Assembly: GCF_031458235.1 (NCBI RefSeq)
Contig: NZ_JAVDYB010000001.1
Coordinates: 2,873,001 to 2,937,000 of the forward strand
Length of the DNA stretch: 64,000 bases
Reading direction: 5' to 3'
Source of the DNA: Catenuloplanes atrovinosus
GTDB taxonomy: Bacteria > Actinomycetota > Actinomycetes > Mycobacteriales > Micromonosporaceae
How positions within the stretch are numbered: the first letter of the stretch is position 1; each line of letters opens with the position of its first letter. Position numbers and translations under genes: made by a program. Of the stretch, positions 19,097 to 28,500 are shown in pieces. The notes below the pieces were generated by a model. That model did not search any database. It had not been told where the DNA came from and saw only the letters and a list, made by a program, of their open reading frames with translations.

Positions 19097-20281
19097 GTGA
19101 CAGTGCGACCCGACGAGGCCCTGCACCTGCGGTTGCTGCGGCTGCTGCGCGACCACGGCGCGATCTCCCGCGCCGAACTCGCGGACCGGCTGCGCATCCC
19201 GCGTCCCCGGCTGCTCACGGAGCTGGACCGGCTCGCCGCCGCCGGCTTCGTCAGCGAGGCCGGCATGGCCGCGTCCCGGGGCGGGCGCCGCTCCACCCTC
19301 GTCGAGCTGCACCCGCGGCTGCGGTTCGCCGCGGTCGACCTGGGCGCCAGTTCGATCGACATCGAGGTGGTCAACGGGCGGCTGGAGCCGGTCGCGGCGT
19401 ACGCGGAGGCCGCCGACATCCGCTCCGGGCCGAGGGCGATCCTGCAGCGCGTCAACGAACTGCTGGCCAAGGCGAGGACCGACGGCGTGTACGAGCGGCT
19501 GGACGCGATCGGCATCGGCGTGCCCGGCCCGGTCAGCTACCGCGACGGCGTGCCGGTCTCCCCGCCCATCATGCCGGGCTGGGACCGCTACCCGGTGCGG
19601 GAGCTGCTGGCCCGCGAGCACGGCTGCCCGGCCGTGGTGGACAACGACGTGAACATCATGGCGCTGGGCGAGCGGCACGGCGGCGTCGCGCACAGCATCG
19701 ACGACTTCCTGTACGTGAAGATCGGCACCGGGATCGGCTGCGGCATCTTCCTCTCCGGCGAGGTCTACCGCGGTACGGACGGATGCGCCGGCGACATCGG
19801 GCACATCATGGCCGAGCCGCACGGCCCGGTCTGTTCCTGCGGCAACTCCGGCTGCCTGGAGGCGCTGTTCAGCGGCGCCGCGCTGGCCCGGGACGCGCTC
19901 GCCGCCGGCCGGTCCGGCGCCTCGCCCGCGCTGGCCGAGCGGCTGGCCACGTCCGGCACGCTCTCCGCGCGGGACGTGGGGCTGGCCGCGGCCGAGGGCG
20001 ACATCACCAGCATCGGGCTGATCCGCGACGGCGGCCGGCGAGTCGGTTCCGTGCTCGCCGGGCTGGTCAGCTTCGCGAACCCCTCCATGATCGTGATCGG
20101 CGGCGGCCTGGCCCAGCTCGGGCACGTGCTGCTCGCCGAGATCCGCAGCGTGGTGTACCGCCGCTCGCTGCCGCTCGCCACCGGGAACCTGCCGGTGGTG
20201 CTGTCCGAGCTGGCCTCTCGCGCGGGCGTCACCGGTGCCGCCGTGCTGGCCAGCGACGTCGCGTTCGAACAGGCTTCGTGA
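19097..20281 (+). CDS. ROK-family transcriptional repressor (second of two)
   Basis: 394 residues with the same plan as the ROK at 16498: an N-terminal HTH (LRLLRLLRDHGAISRAELADRLRIPRPRLLTELDRL), GIGVPGPVSYRDGVPVSPP, VVDNDVNIMALGE, the loop VKIGTGIGCGIFLSG and zinc motif CSCGNSGCLEAL. The two proteins share most of their sequence, so they arose by duplication. It lies 17 nt after the TIM-barrel gene and its TGA overlaps the ATG of the ABC ATPase, tying it to that transporter. Start may be the GTG at 19097 or the GTG two codons later (19103), which has the better-placed GGTGGAG. Confidence 0.9.
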   Translation: MTVRPDEALHLRLLRLLRDHGAISRAELADRLRIPRPRLLTELDRLAAAGFVSEAGMAASRGGRRSTLVELHPRLRFAAVDLGASSIDIEVVNGRLEPVAAYAEAADIRSGPRAILQRVNELLAKARTDGVYERLDAIGIGVPGPVSYRDGVPVSPPIMPGWDRYPVRELLAREHGCPAVVDNDVNIMALGERHGGVAHSIDDFLYVKIGTGIGCGIFLSGEVYRGTDGCAGDIGHIMAEPHGPVCSCGNSGCLEALFSGAALARDALAAGRSGASPALAERLATSGTLSARDVGLAAAEGDITSIGLIRDGGRRVGSVLAGLVSFANPSMIVIGGGLAQLGHVLLAEIRSVVYRRSLPLATGNLPVVLSELASRAGVTGAAVLASDVAFEQAS

Positions 20282-21927
20282 TGGGCGATCAGGTGACCGA
20301 ATTCCCGAAGAGCGGCGCGGATGACTCCGTGATCCTGCGACTGACCGATGTCGTCAAGACGTTCCCCGGCGTGCGCGCGCTGGACGGGGTGCAGCTCGAG
20401 GTGCGCGCGGGCGAGGTGCACTGCCTGCTCGGGCAGAACGGCGCCGGCAAGTCCACGCTGATCAAGGTGCTGTCCGGCGCGCACCGCCCGGACAGCGGGC
20501 ACATCGAGTGGCTCGGCAAGCCCGCCGAGTTCGCGAACCCACAGGCCGCGATGCGCGCCGGGATCGCCACCATCTACCAGGAGCTGGACCTGGTGGACGG
20601 GCTGTCGGTGGCGGAGAACGCGTTCCTCGGGCACGAGCCGCGCCGCCTCGGGTTCGTCCGCCGCGGTGAGACGGCCCGCCGTACCACCGAGATCCTGCGC
20701 CGGCTCGGGCACGCGGAGATCCCGGCGCGCCGCCCGGTGCACCGGCTGCCGTCGGCCGGCAAGCAGATCGTCAGCATGGCGCGCGCGCTCTCCCACGACG
20801 CCCGGCTGATCATCATGGACGAGCCGAGCGCGGTGCTGGCGCACGACGAGGTCGGCAACCTGTTCCGGATCATCCGCGAGCTGACCGCGGCCGGCATCGC
20901 GGTCGTCTACATCTCGCACCGGATGGAGGAGATCCGCGAGATCGGCGACCGGGTCACCGTGCTCAAGGACGGCCGCACCACCGCGGCCGGCCTGCCCGCC
21001 CGCGAGACGCCCACCCGCGACCTGGTCACCCGGATGACCGGCCGGACCATCGAGTACGTCTTCCCGGACCGGCCCGCGCCGGTGACCGGCGCGGCGCCGC
21101 TGCTGGAGGTGCGCGGGCTGACCCGGCACGGCGAGTTCGCGGACGTGTCGCTGACCGTGCGCCCCGGCGAGATCGTCGGCATCGCGGGCCTGGTCGGCTC
21201 CGGCCGCTCCGAGCTGCTGGAGACCATCTTCGGCGCGCGCCGCGCGGAGGCCGGCACGGTCACCCTGGACGGGCGCCGGCTGCGGCCGGGCAGCGTCGGC
21301 GCGGCGGTCCGGGCCGGCGTCGGCATGGCGCCGGAGGAGCGCAAGAGCCAGGCACTGCTGCTCGACGAGCCGATCTACCGCAACGTGACGCTGGCCGGGT
21401 TCGGCCGCTTCGCCGCCGCCGGGTTCACCCGGGCCGGGCGCGAGGCCGCCTCGGCCCGCGCGGTCGCCGAGCGCCTCGACCTGCGGCCGCCGGACGTGCG
21501 CCGCCCGGTCCGCCAGCTCTCCGGCGGCAACCAGCAGAAGGTCGTGGTCGGCCGCTGGCTGGTCGGCACCGGCCCGCGCAACGGCGGCCCCGGTCAGGAC
21601 CACGACCGCTTCGGGGGTACGCCGACGCGCCTGCTCCTGCTGGACGAGCCCACCCGCGGCGTGGACGTGGGCGCGCGCTCCGACCTCTACCAGCTGATCC
21701 GCGACCTGGCCACGGCCGGGCTCGGCGTGCTGCTGGTCTCCAGCGAGGTGCCGGAGGTGCTCGGTCTCGCCGACCGGGTGCTGATCATGCGCGAGGGCAG
21801 CGTGATCCACGAGGCGCCCGGCGGCGAGCTGGACGAGGAAGCGGTACTGGACATGATCATGGCGGGCTCGCTCACCACCGAGACGCTCGCGGCCGAGACG
21901 GACACCACCGAGGGGGAGGCGGCATGA
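20281..21927 (+). CDS. Sugar ABC importer ATPase, tandem (RbsA/MglA-like)
   Basis: 548 residues with two ABC domains. Domain 1 has GQNGAGKST, the degenerate signature LPSAGKQIVSMARAL usual for this family, and LIIMDEPSAVL. Domain 2 has the P-loop-like GLVGSGRSE, LSGGNQQKVVVGRWL and LLLLDEPTRGVD. Between the second signature and Walker B there is an extra ~20 residues rich in Gly, Pro and Asp (residues ~428-448) that usual RbsA proteins lack. It powers uptake of a monosaccharide-like ligand with the next two gene products. The ATG overlaps the ROK stop (TGATG), and its own stop overlaps the permease ATG. Confidence 0.92.
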   Translation: MGDQVTEFPKSGADDSVILRLTDVVKTFPGVRALDGVQLEVRAGEVHCLLGQNGAGKSTLIKVLSGAHRPDSGHIEWLGKPAEFANPQAAMRAGIATIYQELDLVDGLSVAENAFLGHEPRRLGFVRRGETARRTTEILRRLGHAEIPARRPVHRLPSAGKQIVSMARALSHDARLIIMDEPSAVLAHDEVGNLFRIIRELTAAGIAVVYISHRMEEIREIGDRVTVLKDGRTTAAGLPARETPTRDLVTRMTGRTIEYVFPDRPAPVTGAAPLLEVRGLTRHGEFADVSLTVRPGEIVGIAGLVGSGRSELLETIFGARRAEAGTVTLDGRRLRPGSVGAAVRAGVGMAPEERKSQALLLDEPIYRNVTLAGFGRFAAAGFTRAGREAASARAVAERLDLRPPDVRRPVRQLSGGNQQKVVVGRWLVGTGPRNGGPGQDHDRFGGTPTRLLLLDEPTRGVDVGARSDLYQLIRDLATAGLGVLLVSSEVPEVLGLADRVLIMREGSVIHEAPGGELDEEAVLDMIMAGSLTTETLAAETDTTEGEAA

Positions 21928-22979
21928 AGGCCACGACGACGGCGGATCCGGGCACGCGCCCGGCCGCTACCAGGGACGGCGGCGACGTGCTGCGCCGCTG
22001 GTGGAGCAGCGAGGGCAACGAGTTCGCCGGGCGCAACCTCGCGCTGATCGGCGTGCTCGTGGTGCTGGTCGCGCTGGGCGTGCTGACCCGGCCGGACCTC
22101 TACGGCGACCCGGAGTGGGTGCGCAACAACATCTTCACCATCCTCCAGCAGGCGTCCGCGATCGGCGTGGTCACGGTCGGCATGACCTTCGTGATCATCG
22201 GCGGCGGCATCGACCTGTCGGTCGGCGCGATCATGGCACTGGCCGGTGTCTGGGCCACCACGGTCGCCACCCAGAGCTACGGCGCGGGCGGCATGATCTT
22301 CACGGCGATCGCGGTCGGCGTCGGCACCGGCGTGGTCAACGGGCTGCTCATCTCGTACGGCCGGCTGGTGCCGTTCATCGCCACGCTGGCCATGATGGTC
22401 GCGGCCCGCGGCCTGGCCGCCTCGATCTCCGGCAAGCAGACGCAGATCTCGCAGAACGCCACGATCAACGGCATCGCGTCGACCGAGGTGCTCGGCGTAC
22501 CGCTGCTGGTGATCATCCTTGCCGTGGTGGTCGCGGCCGGCTGGGTGCTGCTCAACCGCACCACGTTCGGCCGGCGCACGGTCGCGGTCGGCGGCAACCC
22601 GGAGGCGGCCCGGCTCGCCGGCATCAACGTCCGGTGGCACACGCTGCTGCTCTACGCGCTGTCCGGCCTCTGCTGCGGCATCGGCGCGCTGATGCTGACC
22701 GCGCAGGCGAACTCCGCGCAGGCGGCCATGGGCAACCTGTACGAGCTGGACGCGATCGCCGCGGCGATCATCGGTGGCACGCTGCTCTCCGGCGGCCGCG
22801 GCACCATCGTCGGCGCCCTCTTCGGGGTGCTGGTGTTCTCCACGATCACGAACCTGTTCGCGATCAACAACCTCTCCACCGAGTCGCAGAACATGATCAA
22901 GGGCGGCATCATCGTGGCCGCCGTGCTGATCCAGCAGTTCCGCTTCGGCTCGCTGACCCGACTGTTCTCCCGCGGCTGA
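21924..22979 (+). CDS. Sugar ABC importer permease (RbsC-like)
   Basis: 351 residues, hydrophobic throughout with about eight to ten membrane helices. The RbsC mark [21 protein letters not shown] is at residues ~90-110, and the coupling region [26 protein letters not shown] near residue 215. The C-terminal part contains [24 protein letters not shown], typical of this family. It forms the membrane channel for the RbsA-like ATPase. The ATG overlaps the ATPase stop (ATGA), so translation is coupled. An intercistronic hairpin separates it from the binding-protein gene. Confidence 0.92.
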   Translation: MKATTTADPGTRPAATRDGGDVLRRWWSSEGNEFAGRNLALIGVLVVLVALGVLTRPDLYGDPEWVRNNIFTILQQASAIGVVTVGMTFVIIGGGIDLSVGAIMALAGVWATTVATQSYGAGGMIFTAIAVGVGTGVVNGLLISYGRLVPFIATLAMMVAARGLAASISGKQTQISQNATINGIASTEVLGVPLLVIILAVVVAAGWVLLNRTTFGRRTVAVGGNPEAARLAGINVRWHTLLLYALSGLCCGIGALMLTAQANSAQAAMGNLYELDAIAAAIIGGTLLSGGRGTIVGALFGVLVFSTITNLFAINNLSTESQNMIKGGIIVAAVLIQQFRFGSLTRLFSRG

Positions 22980-22999
22980 CGTCGACGAGCACATTGGCG

Positions 23000-23019
23000 G
23001 CCGTCGATGTTGCGACGGC
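23000..23019 (+). terminator. Small intercistronic hairpin before the binding-protein gene
   Basis: GCCGTCG pairs with CGACGGC around a 6 nt loop (ATGTTG). It lies in the 83 nt gap between permease and binding-protein genes. It may protect or separately process the binding-protein message, which is usually needed in excess. No T-run is present, so full termination is unlikely. Confidence 0.45.
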
Positions 23020-23062
23020 GGCCGGGCACCGCACATTCTGAATCCACGAGAGCGAGGACGAC

Positions 23063-24109
23063 ATGATGAAGGACGCCTCCCGCCGCCGGCTGCTGTTCGG
23101 CGGCGCCGCGATCGGCGCGGGCACGCTGCTGGCGGCCTGCACCAGCAACGAGCAGACCCCGAACACCGCGCAGACCCGCGGCCCGGACGGGGCGAACCCG
23201 AACGCGTCCCCCGGCAAGGCCGTCACCATCGGCTTCTCCGCGCCGGCCGCGGACCACGGCTGGATGGCCGCGATCACCAACAACGCGAAGGCGCAGGCCG
23301 GCGCGTACGGCGACGTGACCTTCACCAGCGTGGAGGCGGGCGCGGACGCGGCCGCCCAGCGCGCCGCGCTGGACACGCTCATCTCGCAGAAGCCGGACGC
23401 GATCGTCATGCTGCCGCACGACGGCAAGGAGCTGACCGCGTCCGGGATCAAGGCCATGCAGGCCGGCATCCCGGTGATCAACCTGGACCGCGCGTTCACC
23501 CAGGCGCTCGCGTACCGCGTGATGATCAAGGGTGACAACTACGGCATGGGCGTGTCGGCCGGCAACTACGTGGTCGCGCAGATGAAGGCGAAGGGCGTGA
23601 CCAGCCCGATCATCGGCGAGATCGCCGGCATCGACTCGCTGGAGCTGACCCAGGAGCGCTCGCAGGGCTTCAAGGACGCGCTCGCCGCGGCCGGCTTCAC
23701 GGTCGCGAACCGGCGCGCCGCCGAGTTCACGGTCGACTCCGGCCAGCGCGAGGCCACCAACCTGCTCCAGGCGCTGCCGCGGATGGACGCGCTCTGGAAC
23801 CACGACGACGACCAGGGCGTGGGCGTGCTCGCCGCGGTCCAGCAGGCGAACCGCAACGAGTTCATCATGGTCGGCGGCGCCGGCTCGAAGGCCGCGATCG
23901 AGGCGATCCAGGCCGACAACAGCGTGCTGAAGGCCACGGTCACGTACAGCCCGTCGATGGCCTCGTCGGCGATCTCGCTGGCCCGGCTGGTCGCGCAGGG
24001 CCGCGGCCTGTCCGACCTGGTGGAGCTGGCCGTGCCGAAGGACATCACGCTGGCGTCCGAAACGATCACCAAGGAGAACGCGGCGAACTACCTTCAGCTT
24101 GGGTTCTGA
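23063..24109 (+). CDS. Sugar ABC importer substrate-binding lipoprotein (RbsB-like)
   Basis: 348 residues. The signal has a twin-arginine-like RRRLLFGG and a lipobox LLAAC with Cys26, so it may be Tat-exported before lipidation. The mature part is a type I periplasmic binding protein: TIGFSAPAADHGWMAAITNNAK, DTLISQKPDAIVMLPHDG, PVINLDRAF, VVAQMKAKG and ALWNHDDDQGVGVL. The last is the second-lobe ligand-contact strand. The Trp and Asp residues fit a pyranose or cyclitol ligand, which is not identified. Two ATG codons are adjacent at the start, after GAGCGAGGA. Confidence 0.9.
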   Translation: MMKDASRRRLLFGGAAIGAGTLLAACTSNEQTPNTAQTRGPDGANPNASPGKAVTIGFSAPAADHGWMAAITNNAKAQAGAYGDVTFTSVEAGADAAAQRAALDTLISQKPDAIVMLPHDGKELTASGIKAMQAGIPVINLDRAFTQALAYRVMIKGDNYGMGVSAGNYVVAQMKAKGVTSPIIGEIAGIDSLELTQERSQGFKDALAAAGFTVANRRAAEFTVDSGQREATNLLQALPRMDALWNHDDDQGVGVLAAVQQANRNEFIMVGGAGSKAAIEAIQADNSVLKATVTYSPSMASSAISLARLVAQGRGLSDLVELAVPKDITLASETITKENAANYLQLGF

Positions 24110-24140
24110 CACACACTTCTTCACAGACAGGGAGCTATCC

Positions 24141-25307
24141 GTGGGCGAGCTGCGCATCGGGATGGTCGGCTACGCGTTCATGGGCGAGGCACACTCGCAG
24201 GCGTGGCGGACCGTGAACCGCGTCTACGACCTGCCCGTACGCGCCCGCATGTCGCTGATCGCGGGGCGGGACAAGGCGAACGTGGCCGCGGCCGCGGACC
24301 GGCTCGGGTGGGACGAGCACACCACCGACTGGCGTGACCTGATCAACCGGGACGACATCGACCTGGTCGACATCTGCACGCCGGGCGACTCGCACGCGGA
24401 GATCGCGTGCGCCGCGCTCGCCGCCGGCAAGCACGTACTCTGCGAGAAGCCCCTGGCCAACACGGTCGAGGAGGCCCGGGCGATGGTCGCCGCGGCGGAC
24501 GCCGCCCGGGCACAGGGCGTGCGCGCCATGTGCGGGTTCACCTACCGCCGCGTACCGGCGGTCACGTTCATGCGGCGGCTGATCGCGGAGGGCCGGCTCG
24601 GCGAGCTGCGCCACGTCCGCGCGGTCTACCTCCAGGACTGGATCACCGACCCGGAGTTCCCGCTGGTCTGGCGCCTGCAGAAGGACAAGGCCGGGTCGGG
24701 AGCGCTGGGTGACATCGGCGCGCACATCATCGACATGACGCAGTTCGTCACCGGCCAGGCCATCACCGGCCTGTCCGGCCTGACCGAGACGTTCGTGACC
24801 GAACGGCCGCTGCCGTCCGGTGACGGCGCGGCCCTCGGCGCGGCGACCGCGGGTGCATCGAGCAAGGGCCCGGTCACCGTGGACGACGCGGCGCTGTTCG
24901 TGGCCCGGCTGTCCGGCGGGGCGGTCGCCACGTTCGAGGCCACCCGGATGGCGACCGGCCGCAAGAACGGGCTGCGCATCGAGGTGAACGGCGCGAAGGG
25001 CTCGCTGGCGTTCGACCTGGAACGACTCAACGAGCTGGAGTACTACGACGGCACGCTGCCGGGCACGGAGCTGGGATTCCGGCGGATCCTGGTCACCGAG
25101 CCCGACCACCCGTACCTGTCCGCGTGGTGGCCGACCGGGCACCTGATCGGGTACGAGCACGGATTCACGCACCAGGCCCGCGACCTCCTCGAGGCGATCG
25201 GCACCGGCACCGACCCGGAGCCGTCGTTCGCCGACGCGCTCGGCGTGCAGCTCGTGCTGGACGCGGTCGAGCGGTCGGCCGGCTCGGGAGCGTGGGTCCA
25301 GGTCTAG
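24141..25307 (+). CDS. Gfo/Idh/MocA-family sugar/cyclitol dehydrogenase
   Basis: 388 residues. The N-terminal Rossmann fold starts RIGMVGYAFMGEAHSQAW and carries the family's catalytic motif EKPLA (CEKPLANT near residue 100). The C-terminal alpha/beta domain contains GSGALGDIGAHIIDMTQF, whose Asp and His are the usual catalytic pair. Members oxidise or reduce hydroxyls of sugars and inositols with NAD(P). It lies 31 nt after the binding protein and before the ThuA/sugar-dehydrogenase gene, suggesting it oxidises the imported sugar. The GTG at 24141 follows ACAGGGAGC. Confidence 0.9.
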   Translation: MGELRIGMVGYAFMGEAHSQAWRTVNRVYDLPVRARMSLIAGRDKANVAAAADRLGWDEHTTDWRDLINRDDIDLVDICTPGDSHAEIACAALAAGKHVLCEKPLANTVEEARAMVAAADAARAQGVRAMCGFTYRRVPAVTFMRRLIAEGRLGELRHVRAVYLQDWITDPEFPLVWRLQKDKAGSGALGDIGAHIIDMTQFVTGQAITGLSGLTETFVTERPLPSGDGAALGAATAGASSKGPVTVDDAALFVARLSGGAVATFEATRMATGRKNGLRIEVNGAKGSLAFDLERLNELEYYDGTLPGTELGFRRILVTEPDHPYLSAWWPTGHLIGYEHGFTHQARDLLEAIGTGTDPEPSFADALGVQLVLDAVERSAGSGAWVQV

Positions 25308-25313
25308 CAGGCT

Positions 25314-25385
25314 CCTCGGGCCGCGCCGCGAGGGGCCGGCACGCGGTTGCGCCCCGCGTGACGGCGAGAAGGGCGCGGCCCGAGG
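25314..25385 (+). terminator. Branched stem structure after the sugar operon
   Basis: A 14 bp perfect stem is formed by CCTCGGGCCGCGCC (25314-25327) and its complement at 25372-25385, followed by CTTTC. The 44 nt between contains an inner 7 bp hairpin, CACGCGG (25340-25346) with CCGCGTG (25354-25360). It begins 7 nt after the dehydrogenase stop and most likely ends that transcript. A structured leader element for the next gene is the alternative. Confidence 0.6.
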
Positions 25386-25517
25386 CTTTCATGGCACCAC
25401 AGCAGGACCTTGGCGGACGTGGCACCGCGCCAGGGGTGAGGCACAACCCCCGTGCCCGTGGCGGGGCGTTCCGGGCCGGCACCGGCCCGAAGCGCCTCAC
25501 TGACCCCGGAGGAACAC

Positions 25518-28500
25518 ATGACAAGATCCGTCCGTCGGTGGCTGGCGGCCGCGGCAGGCCTGGCCATCGCCCTACCGCTCGCGGCACCGCCCGCGTCCGC
25601 CGCACCACCGCCCCACCCCGACACCCTGATCACCACGGAGAACGGGCCGGCGTCCCTGCGGTCCGACGCGCGTAAGCCCGGCTCGTACCGGGTGCTGGCC
25701 TTCACCAAGACGGCCGGTGAGCGCCGCGCGTCCATCCCGGCCGCCGTCGCCGCGCTGAAGCTGCTGGGCATCGCGAACGGCTTCCGGGTGGACGAGACCG
25801 CGAACGCGGACGCGTTCACCGCGGCCAACCTGTCCCGCTACCGGGCCGTGGTCTTCCTGAACACCACCGGCGACGTGCTGAACGACACGCAGCAGTCCGC
25901 GTTCGAGCAGTACTTCACGAACGGCGGCGGCTACCTCGGCGTGCACGCGGCCGCGGAGACCGAGCCGGACTGGGAGTTCTACCGCGACCTGGTCGGCACG
26001 TCCGTGGAGGCCGCGCTGCCGGCCGAGGACGCCACCATCGACGTGGCGGACCGCGCCCACCCGGCCACCGAGCGGCTCGCCCGGAAGGTCACGCTCTCCG
26101 AGGAGTGGTACAACTTCGAGTCCAGCGTGCGCGGCACCGCGCACGTGCTGGCCACCCTGGACGAGTCCACGGTCACCGGCGGGACCATGGGGCACGACCA
26201 CCCGATCTCCTGGTGCCGCGACTACCAGGGCGGGCGCACGTTCTACACCGGACTGGGCCACTCCACCCGCTCCTACCTGGACGGCTCGTTCCGGCGGCAC
26301 CTGCTCGGCGGCCTGCAGTGGGCGGCCGGCGTGGTCGAGGGTGACTGCGGCGCCACGGTCGTCGGCAACTACGAGAAGGTCGTGCTCAACGATGAGCCGG
26401 GCGAGCCGATGTCGCTGGCCGTGCTGCCGGACGGCCGGGTGCTGCACAACACCCGCAACGGCCAGATCCGGCTGTACGACCCGGCGACCGGCGCCAGCCC
26501 GGTGATCAACACGCTGGAGGTGTACCAGCACGACGAGGACGGCCTGCAGTCGGTCGCGCTCGACCCGCAGTTCGCCACGAACCGGTGGGTGTACATCTAC
26601 TACGCGCCACGGCTGGACACGCCCACCACGGACGCGCCGGTGACCAGCAACGACCCGTCGGTGTGGGAGCCGTTCAAGGGCTACAACCAGCTGTCCCGGG
26701 TGAAGTTCGTGGAGACGCCCACGCCGCACCTGGACATGAGCACGGAGCAACAGATCCTGCGCGTGGACGTGGACCGCGGCGTCTGCTGCCACGTCGGCGG
26801 TGAGATCAAGTTCGACGGTGCCGGGCTGCTCTACCTGGTCACCGGCGACGACACCAACGCGGGCGGCTCGGACGGGTACACGCCGATCAACGAGTCGCCG
26901 ACGCAGGGGCCCGGCTACGACGCGCAGCGCTCCTCCGGCAACACCAACGACCTGCGCGGCAAGGTGCTGCGGGTCCGGGTGGAGGACGACGGCACGTACA
27001 CCGTGCCGAGCGGCAACCTGTTCGACGAGAGCCGGGACACGGAGGGCAAGACCCGTCCGGAGATCTTCCTGATGGGCCTGCGCAACCCGTTCCGGTTCGA
27101 CGTGGACGCGCGCGGCTACGTCTACGTGGGCGACTACTCGCCGGACTCGCAGGTGCCGTCCGCCACCCGCGGGCCGGAGGGGACCGGGCGGTGGATCGCC
27201 ACCAACGAGGCCGGCAACTACGGCTGGCCGTACTGCTACTCGCCGTCGCTGCCTTACATCGACTACGACTTCGCCACCAAGCAGTCGAAGGGCGCGTTCA
27301 ACTGCGCGGCGGCGGTCAACGACTCGCCGCGCAACACCGGCCTGACCACGCTGCCGCCGGTGGCGCAGCCGGACTTCTGGTACACGTTCCAGGCGCGCAC
27401 GCCGTGCCCGGGCTCGTACCTGTCGAATCCGCCGACCACGTGCGACTTCAAGTGGCCGGTGATCGGCACCGGTGGCGTCGGGCCGATGGGCGGCCCGATC
27501 TACACCTACGACGCGCAGTCCACGTCCGAGGGCAAGTTCCCGGAGTACTACGACGACGCCGTGGTCTTCGGCGAGTTCACCCGCGACAAGATCTTCATGA
27601 TGCGGACGGACGGCAACGGGAACCTGACCGGCGTCGAGCAGTTCCTGCCCGGGTTCGTCTTCGACAACCCGATGGACATGGAGTTCGGCCCGGACGGCAG
27701 CCTCTACCTGCTCGAGTACGGCGACGGCTTCTTCCGGCCCAACCCGGACGCGGCGCTGTCCGTGATCCGCTACGCCAAGGGCACCCGGGCGCCGGTGGCC
27801 GCGCTCGAGGCCACGCCGGACAACGGGCCCGCGCCGCTGACCGTGCAGTTCTCCTCCGAGGGTACGTACGACCCGGATCCGGGCGAGTCCATCTCGTACG
27901 CGTGGGACTTCACCTCCGACGGCACGGTCGACTCCGCGGACCCGAACCCCACGTTCACGTACACGGCCAACGGCGTCTACACCGCGCGGCTCACGGTGAC
28001 CGACTCCAGCGGCAAGACCGCGCAGCTCACCCACCAGATCGTGGTCGGCAACACGCGGCCCACGGTCACGGTCACCTCGCCGATCTCCGGAACCTTCTTC
28101 AACTGGGGCGACACGGTTCCCTGGACCGTGACCGTCACCGACCCGGAGGACGGCCCGATCGACTGTTCCCGCGTCACGGTCTCGTTCGTGCTCGGCCACG
28201 ACACGCACGGCCACGGCATGAGCGACGCCAACGGCTGCTCCGGATCGTTCGTCTCCCCGGCGGACGGCGCGGACCACGCCGGCGGCTACCTGTACGGCGC
28301 GGTCAGCGCGAAGTACACGGACCTGGGCGCGAACGGGCAGCCACCGCTGGAGGCGGTCAACCAGGTGGTGCTGCAGACCTGGCGGCAGCAGGCCGAGTTC
28401 GCCCAGCAGCAGCTCGGCGTGACGGTGGCGTCCACCAACGACACCGGCGGCGGCAACCACCTGACCGGGTTCGATCCGAACGAGTACATCGCGTTCGACC

